A DNA stretch of 64,000 bases from Gibbula magus. Lineage: Eukaryota; Mollusca; Gastropoda; Trochida; Trochidae. The position numbers and the translations under genes are program-made. Of the stretch, positions 39,601 through 47,061 are shown piece after piece. Position 1 is the first letter of the stretch. Each line of letters opens with the position of its first letter. Location of the stretch: contig OW388300.1 of assembly GCA_936450465.1 (NCBI GenBank), positions 18,973,232-19,037,231 on the forward strand, written 5' to 3'. The notes below the pieces were generated by a model. The model had not been told where the DNA came from, did no database searches, and saw only the letters and a list, made by a program, of their open reading frames with translations.

Positions 39601-42489
39601 TGATGTGAAATTACTTTGAAATAAGACTATCGCCGATAATGAAATTACTGCAGTGACGTCACAGGAGTCATCGCTTCAGGGAACCCACCCCTGCAGATTT
39701 TAATTCTGGCCGCCGTATAAGTAATTTATGGGCTGATTTCAGAAATTTAAAATCAGGCACTTGTCAAATTGAAATCTCATTTTAATGAATCTGAATGTGA
39801 GGGATCAGTATTTGTAACATTGTTATATTTGGGATCACACTATCTGCAATAGTGCAAATTCAATTACCTTTTTTGGGGGGGGATAGCGCAGTGGTTAGCG
39901 CGTTCGGCTTCGGATCAAGAGGGCCGGGGTTCGAATCCCGCCAGGAGCATGGCAACTTTGTCTGCAGTAGAGAACTGTTCTACACGCAGTATGGTTTGGG
40001 TGCAATGCTACACTGAATTTCAGTGCGGTACCACCCATGGTTCGCTAGTTCCAGCCGTTGATCGCAGGTTCACCGCAATGCATAACCACATGGCGTTGTG
40101 GGCTTTCTCCCTGCCATAATACTAGCAGCCGTGATATAAGTGAAATACTCTTGAAAGCGGCGTTAAACCCCAACTCACCTCACCTCACCTTCTTTGGGTG
40201 AGTCCATTTTGGGATTTGAACCAATAGTCGCCCTCAGAGTCGGACACCACAGATGGCACTGACTGTTCCAAGTTATTACCCATTTGGCTGCTCAGGCCCT
40301 CTGTGTTTTGTCATCCAGCTCTTGGAATAAGAAATTTTATCCTGTCATTGTTTGACTTCCATGTTAAGAATTCCACTCAAAGAAGCGATTAGAGAGTTAT
40401 TTCCCTTGTATCACTTCCACCACAATGTACCACAAAAGTAATCAAGATCATATCTCATATATCAAGTCCACCCTTTCAAATATATAAATGATCTTTAAGT
40501 AAGTAATATAAAAAAAAAAATATCATTTTTTAGAAGTGTTTATCCTTTATATTAACGTCAGTGTGTGATATGACATGTATTTCAATGTGTGATGTATATA
40601 TTTCAGGCCAACAAGTTCAACAAGACGGCTGACCGAGGAGTAGTGATCACCGACAAATACATCTACAAACTGGATCCCAAGAAGAAGTTTAAACCTATGA
40701 AGAAAGGAATTCCTCTCAGCGAGGTAAGATAATGCTTGCTTGTCTGTGAACTGAATCCGAAGAGGCTTCACGCATCAGTAAACATCAAAAACAAACAAAA
40801 ACAAAACTCCTGATTCAGCCACTGATAGGGTTTTGTGTCAATTGCATAGGCATGTATTTGAATTAATGTATAGTGAGAACTAGGATTGTGTATTGCCTCA
40901 ATTTTTGTATTGCGATACGTATTGCTGAACTGTAATGTATTGTAATACGTACCACAATATATTGCAAGATCCTCTGGCAATGAGATATTTCTCTAGAAAC
41001 CATTTTAACTAGTGCCAATGATCTGCAACATGCTAAATGAAATCTACATTCAACTTGTATACTACTTTATGCAGTTTAAACATGACACATTTGATAAAAT
41101 GACTTTCAGATCTTTTAAAAAATCATTTGTAATACAGTCCAACACACATTCTAGCACTTCAAAATAATTTTCTTAATACAAGTTAAGCCAGTAAATGTGC
41201 CTTTTACAAGATAAATGAATAAATTTGACTCAATATTTATTGTTGCAATATATTGCGATATGAAGATCGTATTGCAATGTGTGTATTACAAAACTCTCTT
41301 TTGCAATATATTGGTCTTGCAATAATATTGCACAGCCTTAGTCACAGTAGAAATTTGAACCTGGGACCTCTTAGTTATAGTCAGACACTAAAGGGCTTCG
41401 TGTGGTTGCCTTTACAGGAAGTGTAGCATGTTCCATGAAGCAGAAGGGGCATATTGAAATGAGTGTTGTCAGACGTCTGTCTGTCTGTCACCCTTAATTT
41501 CTGGACTTTAACTTGATTTTAACTTGAAACTGGTATCTTAATGAGTTTTGATATTAATCTTGAACAAACGAAATACTGGTGCTTTTTGATAGAAAAAAAC
41601 TGAGAATGTAGGATTTCATATAGTTAAGTCGAATCTATGCAGGATCAGTGAGATATGTCATGTCATTACTTGTGTCCCCAATTGCTACTCTGCAGGTGAC
41701 CGGTATGATAACCTGAGAATGTAAGATTTCATATTATTACAAAGAGTAAACTATACAGCATTGGTGAGATGTGCTCTATTTACTTGTCTTGTTACAAATG
41801 TCCCCAATTGCTACTGTGCAGGTGACGGGTATGACGGTGTCCCCCGAGCGAGACCAGCTTGTGGTGCTGCACATGACCGGCGGTAACGACCTCGTCCTGT
41901 GTCTACAGTCCAGTATGGAGGAGGAGAGAGTCGGGGAGATAGTCGGAGCTCTCTCTTCCTTCTGGAGAAGGTGAAATATTGTCTCAAAATATGTTTTAGT
42001 AGCCAAAATAGGGCAGACAAATTTCCGGTTCATCATGATAACATACTGATAACTGATAATGTAAGGAACAAAAAGTCCATGCAACTATTAAATGCCTAAG
42101 AAATTTATAGGATTGTTTTTAGAGGACAATAAATCCATCCTCAACACCTTTTGCAATCTGCAGGAGCAGAATTCCGTAGTGGCATGTTGCAGGGGTTAGA
42201 TCCCCTTCATCAGAATAGGATTGATTTAAGTTCTCAATTGTTCACCCCTGTGATTATATAGAATTCCAATGCTCCAAATTGACTTTGCCATATTTAGAAC
42301 CTTTCAACAACTTGTATATTTTGTTACAGGTCGTATAAGAAGGACTTGAAAGTGAACGTAACAAAGAATGTATCTTGTTCTCTCGGAGACAAACGAAGAA
42401 ATGTCCACATTCGAGCAACAGCCCTGAACGGAGGGCCCGTGTTCAAGAAGGAAGGGAACGATCTGGCGCTTATGTGGCCAACATCTTGA
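12558..42489 (+). CDS. Myo1d: Class I myosin, Myo1d-like (22 exons, 5' partial)
   Basis: Actin-based motor heavy chain of class I. The family links membranes to cortical actin; Drosophila Myo31DF and vertebrate Myo1d also act in left-right asymmetry. Joining 22 exons by GT-AG rules gives an unbroken 903-residue frame ending in TGA at 42487-42489. Visible in order: P-loop (GESGAGKT, first Gly split by the intron), switch I (NDNSSRFGK), switch II (DIYGFEIFD), the [11 protein letters not shown] segment, converter, an IQ motif [11 protein letters not shown] built across exons 15 and 16, a weaker second IQ, and a TH1 tail ending ALMWPTS. From memory of human MYO1D (1006 residues, P-loop Gly at about 102), length and many long blocks agree, which favours Myo1d/g over other class I types. 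The first 100 or so residues lie in exons not seen here. Introns are 0.3-5.6 kb; introns 4 and 8 are swollen by transposons. Expression cannot be judged. Confidence 0.95.
12748..13064 (+). repeat. SINE family A, complete with target duplication
   Basis: tRNA-like head (GCGCAGTGGTAAGCG, B-box GGTTCGATTCC), body, GAAATACTCTTGAAAGCGG block and CTCACC tail. Flanked by the 11-bp direct repeat TAATTACCATA at 12737-12747 and 13065-13075, showing insertion by retrotransposition. Confidence 0.92.
13185..13400 (+). repeat. Dispersed repeat D
   Basis: Shares ATGATATCTTTCTGAAACTT, GAAGTGGTGCCTTTTGA and GGGATATGTCATCTT with 33156-33402. A reversed relative is near 58700-58930. Class unknown. Confidence 0.6.
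13668..14115. mobile_element. 448-bp MITE, copy 1
   Basis: Ends CAGTCTGATTAAAATCGAC and TTTTAATCAGACTG are inverted. Flanked by a direct repeat CCAAATTGTG (13658-13667, 14116-14125). Same length as the copies at 53544 and 55812. Two antisense ORFs across it are artefacts. Confidence 0.9.
14271..14436 (+). CDS. Myo1d: Myo1d-like exon 2 (switch I)
   Basis: Acceptor gttttgtcag, donor AAG/gtgaat. It encodes [20 protein letters not shown], then switch [10 protein letters not shown] and a segment ending NNYLLEK. This is the most conserved block of the motor. It lies just 3' of a 448-bp MITE in intron 1. Confidence 0.95.
14545..14828 (+). repeat. tRNA-derived SINE, family B
   Basis: Head GTGGTGTAGTGGTTAGCATG with B-box GGGTTCGAATCCC, then a body containing CTTGGGCAAGGCACTTCA, a block seen in several SINE families. 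Lies in intron 2. Confidence 0.75.
14861..15176 (+). repeat. SINE family A copy
   Basis: Complete head, body and CTCACC tail. A fragment of a TTAA-type MITE follows directly. Confidence 0.85.
15181..15318. mobile_element. Fragment of TTAA MITE family 1 (right part)
   Basis: Matches the right half of the diverged copy at 31274-31691 and ends in GCTACTGCGCCTTTAA. Confidence 0.65.
15421..15474 (+). CDS. Myo1d: Myo1d-like exon 3
   Basis: A 54-bp exon in phase 0: acceptor ctattccag, donor CAG/gtgagt. It encodes [18 protein letters not shown], the usual myosin segment after switch I. Confidence 0.93.
15860..15955 (+). CDS. Myo1d: Myo1d-like exon 4
   Basis: A 96-bp phase-0 exon: acceptor gttgtag, donor AGG/gtacgt. 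It encodes [16 protein letters not shown], then a short variable stretch ending GGDTR. It continues FHSFYQ of exon 3 as in other class I motors. The next intron is 5.6 kb because of the inserted long-TIR transposon. Confidence 0.92.
16050..16487. mobile_element. MITE with 9-bp target duplication
   Basis: Ends AAGGGAAAGTTCTATC and GATAGAACACTCCTTTTA are inverted. ACACACTTA occurs directly outside both ends (16041-16049, 16488-16496). No coding capacity. In intron 4. Confidence 0.8.
17401..17450 (+). repeat. CCGT microsatellite
   Basis: Tandem CCGT with CCGTCTGT variants, inside the long-TIR transposon. CCGT runs also mark other repeats in the window. Confidence 0.7.
17693..20943 (+). pseudogene. 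Decayed transposon gene: FEN/XPG-like signature and Cys-rich tail
   Basis: Homologous segments lie in order but in changing frames (17693-19033, 19059-19481, 19523-19933, 20070-20483, 20495-20904, end 20943), so at least five frameshifts and probably one internal deletion near 19000 disable it. The first in-frame ATG is at 17747. Visible: an N-terminal zinc-binding look (CFFCG, later KYHSKC); HKEADTR at 20145-20165, then TVDTDVVVL at 20223-20249, an acidic E-A-D / D-T-D pattern like the PIN/XPG nuclease core; [13 protein letters not shown]; and CKCKKGC followed by CTC, C, CLC and C to the stop. I recall similar predicted proteins in cnidarian, echinoderm and mollusc genomes. Function as transposase is inferred. 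Confidence 0.75.
21569..21688 (+). CDS. Myo1d: Myo1d-like exon 5
   Basis: A 120-bp phase-0 exon: acceptor ctgttgcag, donor CTG/gtgagt. It encodes [20 protein letters not shown], then the helix ending SIVAAVLHL, matching the segment before HLGN in MYO1D. Confidence 0.93.
21808..22267. mobile_element. MITE with poly-C/poly-G subterminal runs
   Basis: Ends CATAGGCGTAGGAAC and GTTCCTACGCCTATG are perfect inverses. Both are followed inward by G- or C-runs (up to about 24 C at 21844-21869). TTTAAG flanks both ends (21802-21807, 22268-22273). ORFs inside are artefacts of the runs. Confidence 0.85.
22857..23060 (+). CDS. Myo1d: Myo1d-like exon 6
   Basis: A 204-bp phase-0 exon: acceptor ctcttccag, donor AAG/gtaatg. 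It starts [10 protein letters not shown], which completes the HLGN motif with exon 5. It continues through CTRTIAAGG and ends YYARDAFAK, the surface-loop region just before the DALAK-like motif. Confidence 0.94.
23209..23402. repeat. Foldback repeat, 93-bp arms, 8-nt centre
   Basis: Arms 23209-23301 and 23310-23402 are near-perfect inverses (e.g. GCATGGGAATACCCGCAGAA). The right side carries CTGATGA (23306-23312) and CGAAACATGT, resembling the hammerhead-like signature of the 7.9-kb foldback. In intron 6. Confidence 0.85.
23916..24061 (+). CDS. Myo1d: Myo1d-like exon 7 (switch II)
   Basis: A 146-bp exon: acceptor catgttgcag, donor AG/gttggt. It encodes [16 protein letters not shown] and ends [14 protein letters not shown] plus a split Ser. 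Switch II DIYGFE is intact. Confidence 0.95.
24292..24443. mobile_element. 152-bp Tc1/pogo-like MITE
   Basis: Ends CAGTAGAACACGGATAT and ATATCCGTGTTCTATTG are inverse and flanked by TA on both sides. In intron 7. Confidence 0.8.
24604..24718 (+). CDS. Myo1d: Myo1d-like exon 8 (relay helix)
   Basis: A 115-bp exon: acceptor gcccccag, donor CAC/gtgagt. It encodes [20 protein letters not shown] and ends REGIEWQH. This is the relay helix and following segment. The 4.45-kb intron after it contains nested transposons. Confidence 0.95.
25298..27658. mobile_element. AGCTCATC-ended element nested in the mariner
   Basis: Left end AGCTCATCTGGCC and right end GATGAGCT-AGAGGCC are inverted. CCGT repeats lie near the left end, followed by a 146-bp tandem array and degenerate array units near 26715 and 27257. 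No coding gene. Related shorter copies are at 36304-36690 and 57693-58082. Confidence 0.75.
25386..25970 (+). repeat. Tandem array, four units of about 146 bp
   Basis: CTTCTTCTCCAG followed by GAGCTGAAATTT and GGGTCACAGGG blocks recur at 25386, 25531, 25678 and 25824. Confidence 0.88.
27664..28696 (-). pseudogene. mariner transposase, DD34D, C-terminal frameshift
   Basis: Cut-and-paste transposase. From ATG at 28696 the frame encodes 331 residues: helix-turn-helix region (residues 1-110), linker WVPRNLT (121-127), and catalytic Asp in TGDETW (160), LHDNAP (254) and APSDYFLF (289), with 34 residues between the last two. The frame runs off at 27701. A one-base shift at about 27717-27721 (AAAAG run) exposes the usual end [15 protein letters not shown] and TAA at 27664-27666. 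All catalytic residues are intact, so the lesion affects only the last dozen or so residues. Confidence 0.92.
29173..29283 (+). CDS. Myo1d: Myo1d-like exon 9
   Basis: A 111-bp phase-0 exon: acceptor tatttccag, donor AAG/gtatac. It encodes [20 protein letters not shown] and ends SVGKVTDK. Its acceptor and first six bases (GTTGAC) also occur 173 bp upstream at 28998-29005 in the repeat that abuts the exon. Use of that copy would hit a stop within about 25 codons. Confidence 0.94.
29508..29543 (+). repeat. Short tandem repeat (12 bp, three units)
   Basis: CCTTGTAATGT repeated in intron 9. Confidence 0.7.
29578..29637 (+). CDS. Myo1d: Myo1d-like exon 10
   Basis: A 60-bp phase-0 exon: acceptor attttcag, donor TCT/gtaagt. 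It encodes [20 protein letters not shown], matching the short variable segment after KVTDE in MYO1D. Confidence 0.9.
30146..30291 (+). CDS. Myo1d: Myo1d-like exon 11
   Basis: A 146-bp exon: acceptor tctccccag, donor AG/gtacac. It encodes [18 protein letters not shown], then [18 protein letters not shown] and a split Ser. HYAGDV and DKNKDTL are standard myosin motor motifs. Confidence 0.95.
31096..31150 (+). CDS. Myo1d: Myo1d-like exon 12
   Basis: A 55-bp exon: acceptor gtattgcag, donor GAG/gtgcgt. It encodes [26 protein letters not shown] is shared with MYO1D and supports the class assignment. Confidence 0.92.
31274..31691. mobile_element. TTAA MITE family 1, diverged copy
   Basis: Ends TTAAATGCACTGTAGCA and ATACAGCCCCTTT. 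The interior retains AAAATGGCCGC and AGATGTTTTAC blocks. In intron 12. Confidence 0.7.
32052..32390. mobile_element. TTAA MITE family 1, copy
   Basis: Ends TTAAAGGGGCAGTAGCACG and CGTGCTACAGCGCCTTTAA. Very close to the copies at 295 and 54189. In intron 12. Confidence 0.88.
32803..32880 (+). CDS. Myo1d: Myo1d-like exon 13
   Basis: A 78-bp phase-0 exon: acceptor tatccgcag, donor AAG/gtcact. It encodes [20 protein letters not shown], then QKLASK, the loop-2 and lower-50K actin-binding part of the motor. Confidence 0.92.
33156..33402 (+). repeat. Dispersed repeat D, second copy
   Basis: Shares several 15-20-bp blocks with 13185-13400, and carries CCGTCTGTGATC near its start. In intron 13. Confidence 0.6.
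33545..33711 (+). CDS. Myo1d: Myo1d-like exon 14 (SH1 region)
   Basis: A 167-bp exon: acceptor caacccacag, donor AG/gtgagc. It begins [16 protein letters not shown] and includes [18 protein letters not shown]. Lys-Pro-Asn and the relay/SH1 helix are conserved. Confidence 0.95.
34171..34471 (-). repeat. SINE family A on minus strand, complete
   Basis: Full SINE in reverse, flanked by TCTGCCAATTGAGG at 34157-34170 and 34472-34485, a 14-bp target duplication. In intron 14. Confidence 0.92.
34835..34937. repeat. Imperfect palindrome
   Basis: GGGTGACATCGT at the left and ACGATGTCACCC at the right. The arms include TATCAGACC/GGTCTGATA and TCCAAC/GTTGGA around GAGCCGTAGATGAG. Probably a small foldback element. 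In intron 14. Confidence 0.7.
35558..35762 (+). CDS. Myo1d: Myo1d-like exon 15 (converter, start of IQ1)
   Basis: A 205-bp exon: acceptor tgatttcag, donor CGG/gtctgt. It encodes the converter ([19 protein letters not shown]) and ends [11 protein letters not shown], the first half of IQ motif 1. Confidence 0.94.
36304..36690. mobile_element. AGCTCATC-family element, partial
   Basis: Has GTGACCCTGCGACCCCAAAT, TAGGTCACAGAGGTCATGAC and right end GATGAGCTACAG. The end lies about 30 bp before exon 16. Confidence 0.6.
36719..36840 (+). CDS. Myo1d: Myo1d-like exon 16 (IQ region)
   Basis: A 122-bp exon: acceptor gtggttccag, donor AG/gtgaga. Frame set by the neighbours: [20 protein letters not shown], then [20 protein letters not shown]. 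It completes IQ1 (LQ..RG...R) and gives a weaker IQ2 (IM...RK..MR). Both would bind calmodulin-type light chains. A different frame is also open but breaks the splice phase. The acceptor lies about 30 bp after the right end of a repeat. Confidence 0.92.
37527..37551 (+). repeat. G homopolymer, about 25 bases
   Basis: Uninterrupted G-run in intron 16; length is prone to sequencing error. Confidence 0.8.
37815..37916 (+). CDS. Myo1d: Myo1d-like exon 17 (post-IQ)
   Basis: A 102-bp exon: acceptor gtctacag, donor AG/gttggt. It encodes [20 protein letters not shown], then [13 protein letters not shown]. The RDYGK..WP.PP signature is characteristic of Myo1d/g after the neck. Confidence 0.93.
38015..38229 (+). 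repeat. SINE family A, 5'-truncated
   Basis: Begins at GAGAACTGTTCTACACGCAG and ends with AAATACTCTTGAAAA and AAACCCTAGCTCGCC. In intron 17. Confidence 0.75.
38512..38656 (+). CDS. Myo1d: Myo1d-like exon 18
   Basis: A 145-bp exon: acceptor tttctatcag, donor TCG/gtaggt. It encodes [20 protein letters not shown] and later [12 protein letters not shown]. This is the start of the TH1 tail, with the W-E-NYL motif conserved in class I tails. Confidence 0.92.
39209..39310 (+). CDS. Myo1d: Myo1d-like exon 19 (TH1)
   Basis: A 102-bp phase-0 exon: acceptor atgtttcag, donor AAG/gtctgc. It encodes [20 protein letters not shown], then [14 protein letters not shown], inside the membrane-binding TH1 domain. 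Confidence 0.9.
39877..40190 (+). repeat. SINE family A, near-intact
   Basis: Clear A-box GCGCAGTGGTTAGCGCG, B-box GGTTCGAATCCC, full body and CTCACC tail. Imperfect flanking repeat ACCTTYTTTGGG. In intron 19. Confidence 0.88.
40607..40723 (+). CDS. Myo1d: Myo1d-like exon 20 (TH1 PH-like core)
   Basis: A 117-bp phase-0 exon: acceptor atatttcag, donor GAG/gtaaga. It encodes [20 protein letters not shown], then [19 protein letters not shown]. The ITD.YIY.LD pattern and basic residues match the PH-like phosphoinositide-binding core of TH1. Confidence 0.93.
40884..41341. mobile_element. hAT-like non-autonomous element
   Basis: Ends CTAGGATTGTGTATTG and AATATTGCACAGCCTTAG are imperfect inverses typical of hAT elements. 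The interior is rich in TATTGCAATA. In intron 20. Confidence 0.55.
41600..41835 (+). repeat. Tandem duplication across intron 20 / exon 21 boundary
   Basis: CCCCAATTGCTACT-TGCAGGTGAC occurs at 41676-41700 and 41802-41826, and TGAGAATGTA-GATTTCATAT at 41601 and 41714. The second copy is the real acceptor. Confidence 0.85.
41822..41970 (+). CDS. Myo1d: Myo1d-like exon 21 (TH1)
   Basis: A 149-bp exon: acceptor ctactgtgcag, donor AG/gtgaaa. It encodes [20 protein letters not shown], then NDLVLCL and [13 protein letters not shown] copy of the acceptor with the first bases of the exon lies 126 bp upstream (41676-41709). Reading from that copy meets TGA at the seventh codon. Confidence 0.93.
42330..42489 (+). 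CDS. Myo1d: Myo1d-like exon 22 (C-terminus, stop)
   Basis: Last coding exon: acceptor tttgttacag. It encodes [20 protein letters not shown] and ends [14 protein letters not shown] with TGA at 42487-42489. The basic, beta-rich end and length agree with the MYO1D C-terminus. Confidence 0.92.
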
Positions 42490-42509
42490 GTCTTTCTTCT
42501 AAGTCCAGT

Positions 42510-42705
42510 ACATCAATACAACTTACATCAATACAATTTAGAGAGTACAACTGAGACCAATACAACTGAGATCAATACAACTGAGAGTACAACTTACATC
42601 AATACAACTTACATCAATACAATTGAGAGAGTACAACTGAGACCAATACAACTCAGATAAATACAACTGAGAGTACAACTTAGATCAATACAACTGAAAT
42701 CAATG
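42510..42705 (+). repeat. 15-bp minisatellite in the 3' UTR
   Basis: Variants of TACAACTGAGATCAA repeat about a dozen times, with 12-14-bp shortened units. Blocks alternate between ACTTACATCAA and ACTGAGACCAA types, giving a higher-order period of roughly 85-90 bp. Confidence 0.85.
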
Positions 42706-42927
42706 TAAAAAATTCTCTACATGGACTTCAGTGATATACGCACTGCACAATAATCCATACTAACAAATAAGGTCTGTAATGTTGAAAGTCAGAGACAACA
42801 AATGTCTCTCAGTCTCTGCCTATACCGATGAAACTATTGATCCTGATGATTAACAGGTGCTTGTTTGTGTTAGTAGACACAATTAACCCTTTCTGTGCTG
42901 GCCCTAGAATGTTCAGAAGTAGACCAT

Positions 42928-43035
42928 CTACAGCTAGCATCGTTCTCTACAGCCAGCGGTCAATCGCTAATTTTTTTCTACAGCCAGCGGAATATCATTG
43001 ATTTTTCCCTACAGTCAGCGGTCAATCGCTGTTGT
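42928..43035 (+). repeat. Three tandem 30-40-bp units with stem-loops
   Basis: Units start CTACAGCCAGCGG. The first and third contain AGCG-GTCAAT-CGCT, a 4-bp stem with 6-nt loop (42955-42968 and 43017-43030). The middle copy has lost the 3' arm. Confidence 0.6.
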
Positions 43036-43060
43036 TCTCTTTGTTAATAAATTGTGATTC

Positions 43061-46000
43061 CTGTTAATTGGCCTTACAGAATGCAGATAAATACTAGTTA
43101 ATTCCACTGTTAACACTACGCAACTTCACTGCAGTGCTACAGATTTTACCTCAGATTTCGTCAGTGCTAGAATGGTTGATTTGAAACATTATCTGAGATT
43201 ATTCACAGTTGTGAATAAGTACTCATGAATATATGCAGATTGTTATATACTAATACCTAGTTAACAATTAATATTATCAAAATTGTTTACTGAGCAATTT
43301 ACCGAATTATTTTGAGTTTTATTGTTGTTCAGCCTACACAATTACTGTTACTGTAATTCCTCAATTATTCTTGTGAAAAGACCAGCTAGTTGTTAAACAA
43401 CAATAATGTATTGCACATATGACTATTTTAGTGCATTCTCCACACAGATATAGCTCAAGTCATTTCTTCCCATGTATCCTGTTACAAGTAGGTCATATTT
43501 CTTGCTTCTAGCAAAATCCCCTAGTGTTGAAAATATGCAGCGCGGATTCCCTCCTTATTTCTATTCAATAAAAATTTGACTGATTTCTCTAAGTAAGAAA
43601 TATGAGCGCATGGCACAGGTGAAGGAACTTCAATCTTTTCCAGAGTTACAGGAAAACACCATTTGGAACAATATCACTGATTGGACAACTTTGATCACAA
43701 TCACTGATGATTCCGTATTTCTAGCCAAGAAAGTGCTCTACTCGGAACAGGGGTAATGTGGGAAGATGATTGTAGTGCTGAAAAGCCACTGGCTCTATTT
43801 GGATAGCCAATAAAGTGTTCCACTTGTAACAGGTTTTGTGGGAAGAAATGTCTTGAGTAACCTCTGTGGGAAGAGGGTTATTGTAGTGCTGGAAGGTTTA
43901 AAATGTCCGGGATAATCCATAATTATCAAATACCTGGACTCAGGTTAATGGTTGCCAGGAAAAGGTCAATGGTTGCCAGAAAAAGGTCAATGATTGCCAG
44001 GATTGTATGGTACGTGACAATGGAGGTATCATACATGGACTTCGAGTTTGAGGGGATATTGTACATTCATGCTATTGATGCACATGTAAGAATGTTTGAA
44101 ACATTTGCTTAGAATATTTTCAAATCAAGTCTCTTGTTCTATTGGTTCATTGACATGAAAAATTAGTGTTTGATATTTCTTACAACACTTAGGCACAAGA
44201 TTTTATCTGAGTTTTACTTTGTGCTCGTGTTTTACTGTATATATGTGTATATCTGACAATTTATGTATGAATTGTATTTAAGCATAAATGTCCATGAAAT
44301 ATTTTGTAAAAATTGAGAAACAGCTGTTAGAGTGGCCGATTTATTTACCTGGCAGAAAAATCACGAAATCTTGACTTTAATATAAGAAAACATAAACAGC
44401 TCTCATTTCTTTATTTTCAAAATAGAATATTTTTTGCTTTTTGATACATATATTGATTATGCAATATGTGAATGAGAAATTGTAATTCAATTGAAGTCCT
44501 CCATAATTAATTATATGAATTTCCAATTAATTCTTGTCTGAATTATTGGAGAAGATTTTATGGATTAATGAAATATTTCTCTTATTTAACAAATATTGTA
44601 ATATTTTTATTGCTGTGTACAGAGTGTAAATGTTAGAAAGTTAGACTGTAGAGCTGATTAGATTATTGATTCAAGTCGACAAGTTATTGATTACATAGGT
44701 GTATAAATACTTGTGGTGCTCATGCAAATGACTTCATTGGAGTTATCTCCCTTTAGTTACATTCATAGGTTTAGAAGTCTAGCTTAATAAGATTTAAGGT
44801 TGTTGATATGTTGAACTTTCCTACGCAAGGCATTACTCTTGATTTAAGCCTTGCAGCATTTCCCTCACTTTTCTGTGCCAAGATAATGGAGCGCTACACC
44901 TGAAAACATAGTGGGCTCTGTTTTCTTAGCACAGAAACCTTGATGAAATGTAGCAAGGCTAACCTCACTCCGTGATCGAGATGAGCAAGAGTTGGGAAAC
45001 TTATGTTACACGTGTTGTATCTAGTAAATTGTGAGTGTTGATCAGATTTATTAGCACAGAAACCTTGAGGAAATGCAGTAAGGCTAACCTCACTCTGTGA
45101 TTGAGATGAGCAAGAGAAAGGAACTTATGTTATACGTGTTATATCTAGTAAATTGTGAGTGATGATCAAGGGATTAAAACTTCACTGCTGTGTTTACAAA
45201 TAACACTCAAGGTCGCTCCAATGGGATGACAACCATACTTAACATTTGCTACAAGGGAAAATCAATTGATATAGAATATACAGTAACTAACTAATGACAT
45301 TAGATATACCTATAGATTGGTGGGCCCAGTAGAAAGATAGAGTAGAGTTGTTATTAGTTTAATTTATTTGATTAGGATCATACAGTATATTACTAGGATA
45401 AATATCATCTTCATATCAATAAATAGATATATATTACAGATCTGATAAATGTTTATACCAAATTTACCATCAATTTGCTTTGATCTAGAATAAGCCTGTT
45501 TACTGTTAATTTATTTAAATCTGTGTATTTAGAAATATTGATTTTATGAGCTTTTCTGGGTAGCATAGGCCTAAATGTTTTGAATCTAACTCTGAATATA
45601 TCTTAATATAAATTATCAGATTGAATGGAATGAAAAAACATTAAATTTGTGATTTAAAATTAAAGGTTACTTATATATTGAGAAAGCTTACTCTTACACA
45701 TGTTGTTTGTGAAGCGAGCAAATCAGATAACATGACTTCAGTTACAAAAATTTAATTAGAAAACGGATCTTTGTACCTGAGTTGTATTGTTATGTTTTCT
45801 AAATTTTATTTTTTATAGAACCCTATTAATATGAGTACCAATAAATCCAGTTATCTTATATAAATTATTAGATTATTATGCTTATATGCTGTTAAAATGC
45901 CTGCCAGTAAAATAATGTTTGTCACCCAATCTTTTGCATTTTTCGCTTTAGTAATAAATATGAGTTGTAAATATTTTTGAGGCCCACAAAGTTTAGAATA

Positions 46001-46990
46001 TTTCACCTGAGTGCACGATAAAGATGAGTTGTAAATATTGTTTTTGATTCAGAAGCTCTGTCAGATTGTCCCTATATATACTTGAAGCCAGTCTTGTACA
46101 TATATATATATATACGTTCAAATCTTGTTGAGTTTCTATTTGTTGAGATCCGGGTCTAATCTAAGATTGAAGTCCTTATTCTTGGAACGTATTTTCGTGT
46201 AGATCTAACAGTTGAAAGCTATTTTAGAATAATTTTATATTTGCGTTAAGCTTTGCTGGATAATCAGATTTAGTTCAAGCTTTGATTCAGCCTTTTTGCC
46301 GAGAAATAATTCCTGACATTAATTATGGTTTGATCTTTATTGATCAAGTTGCACTTTCTTTAAACATTTTTGTCAAAGGATTTCTTAAAATACCATTTTC
46401 ATTCCATACTAGAAAAGTTTGTTAAAATTTATTATGTTTAGTATTTATTTCATTAATGTCTTTGGTTTGTGAGTGGAATTTATTTCTAAAGTTTTCCATT
46501 TTGGACCATCAAGACTATTTGTTAAGTTACTTCACCCCAGAGCTTGTAGAAATGAAGGAATTTTCATATGCAGTGATAATTGGGAAAAAAAAGATCTAGA
46601 TTTGATTCCGATTTCTTAGTTGATTGTTTATTCTAATAATTGTGCTATTGCCAATTTTCATTCTGATAATTCTCATCAAACTGTAGCATGTCTTAAATTT
46701 TGAAATCCTGAGTTTAAATGTATGTGGGTTTTTTCTGGGATATAGAATATATTTACAAATATGAAGTTTTAATGTTGAGCACTTTTGGGATCATAGTTAC
46801 ACTGATGCATAACATTCACTGAATATTGTCTGTAACCATTTCTACACGCATTTGATGATAGACAGATTCATTCACATATCTGCTCGTTAAATTTACCACT
46901 TGATTCTTACATTTATTTGTCCAGGTGTTTGAAATTGAAACAACCCATGCCTTACGTCCAATATAAACTGACCCATGCAAACAAACAATC
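43061..46990. other. AT-rich downstream region
   Basis: No gene, SINE or long repeat recognised, apart from a 22-bp triplicate at 43941-43999 (GGTCAATGGTTGCCAG). A duplicated block (ACCTTGATGAAATGTAGCAAG and relative) lies at 44930-45116. It could be extended 3' UTR or intergenic. Confidence 0.4.
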
Positions 46991-47061
46991 ATTCGTAACC
47001 CTCCAAAACCTACAACTGCCTTTGTTTGATGTCCAACCCAATTGCCTTACGTCTTACATAG

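Larger units (their letters stand above)
42490..43060 (+). other. Probable 3' UTR of the myosin gene with tandem repeats
   Basis: Sequence directly after the stop. It holds a 15-bp minisatellite (42510-42705), three tandem copies of a short stem-loop unit (42928-43035) and an AATAAA at 43046-43051 that could serve as a poly(A) signal. The true transcript end cannot be fixed from sequence; other AATAAA hexamers follow. Confidence 0.45.

Noticed and set aside
42170..42240. CTGATGAAGGGG on the minus strand as a third hammerhead
   Set aside because: The stem is good but GAAA is replaced by GCAA, which would break the catalytic core.
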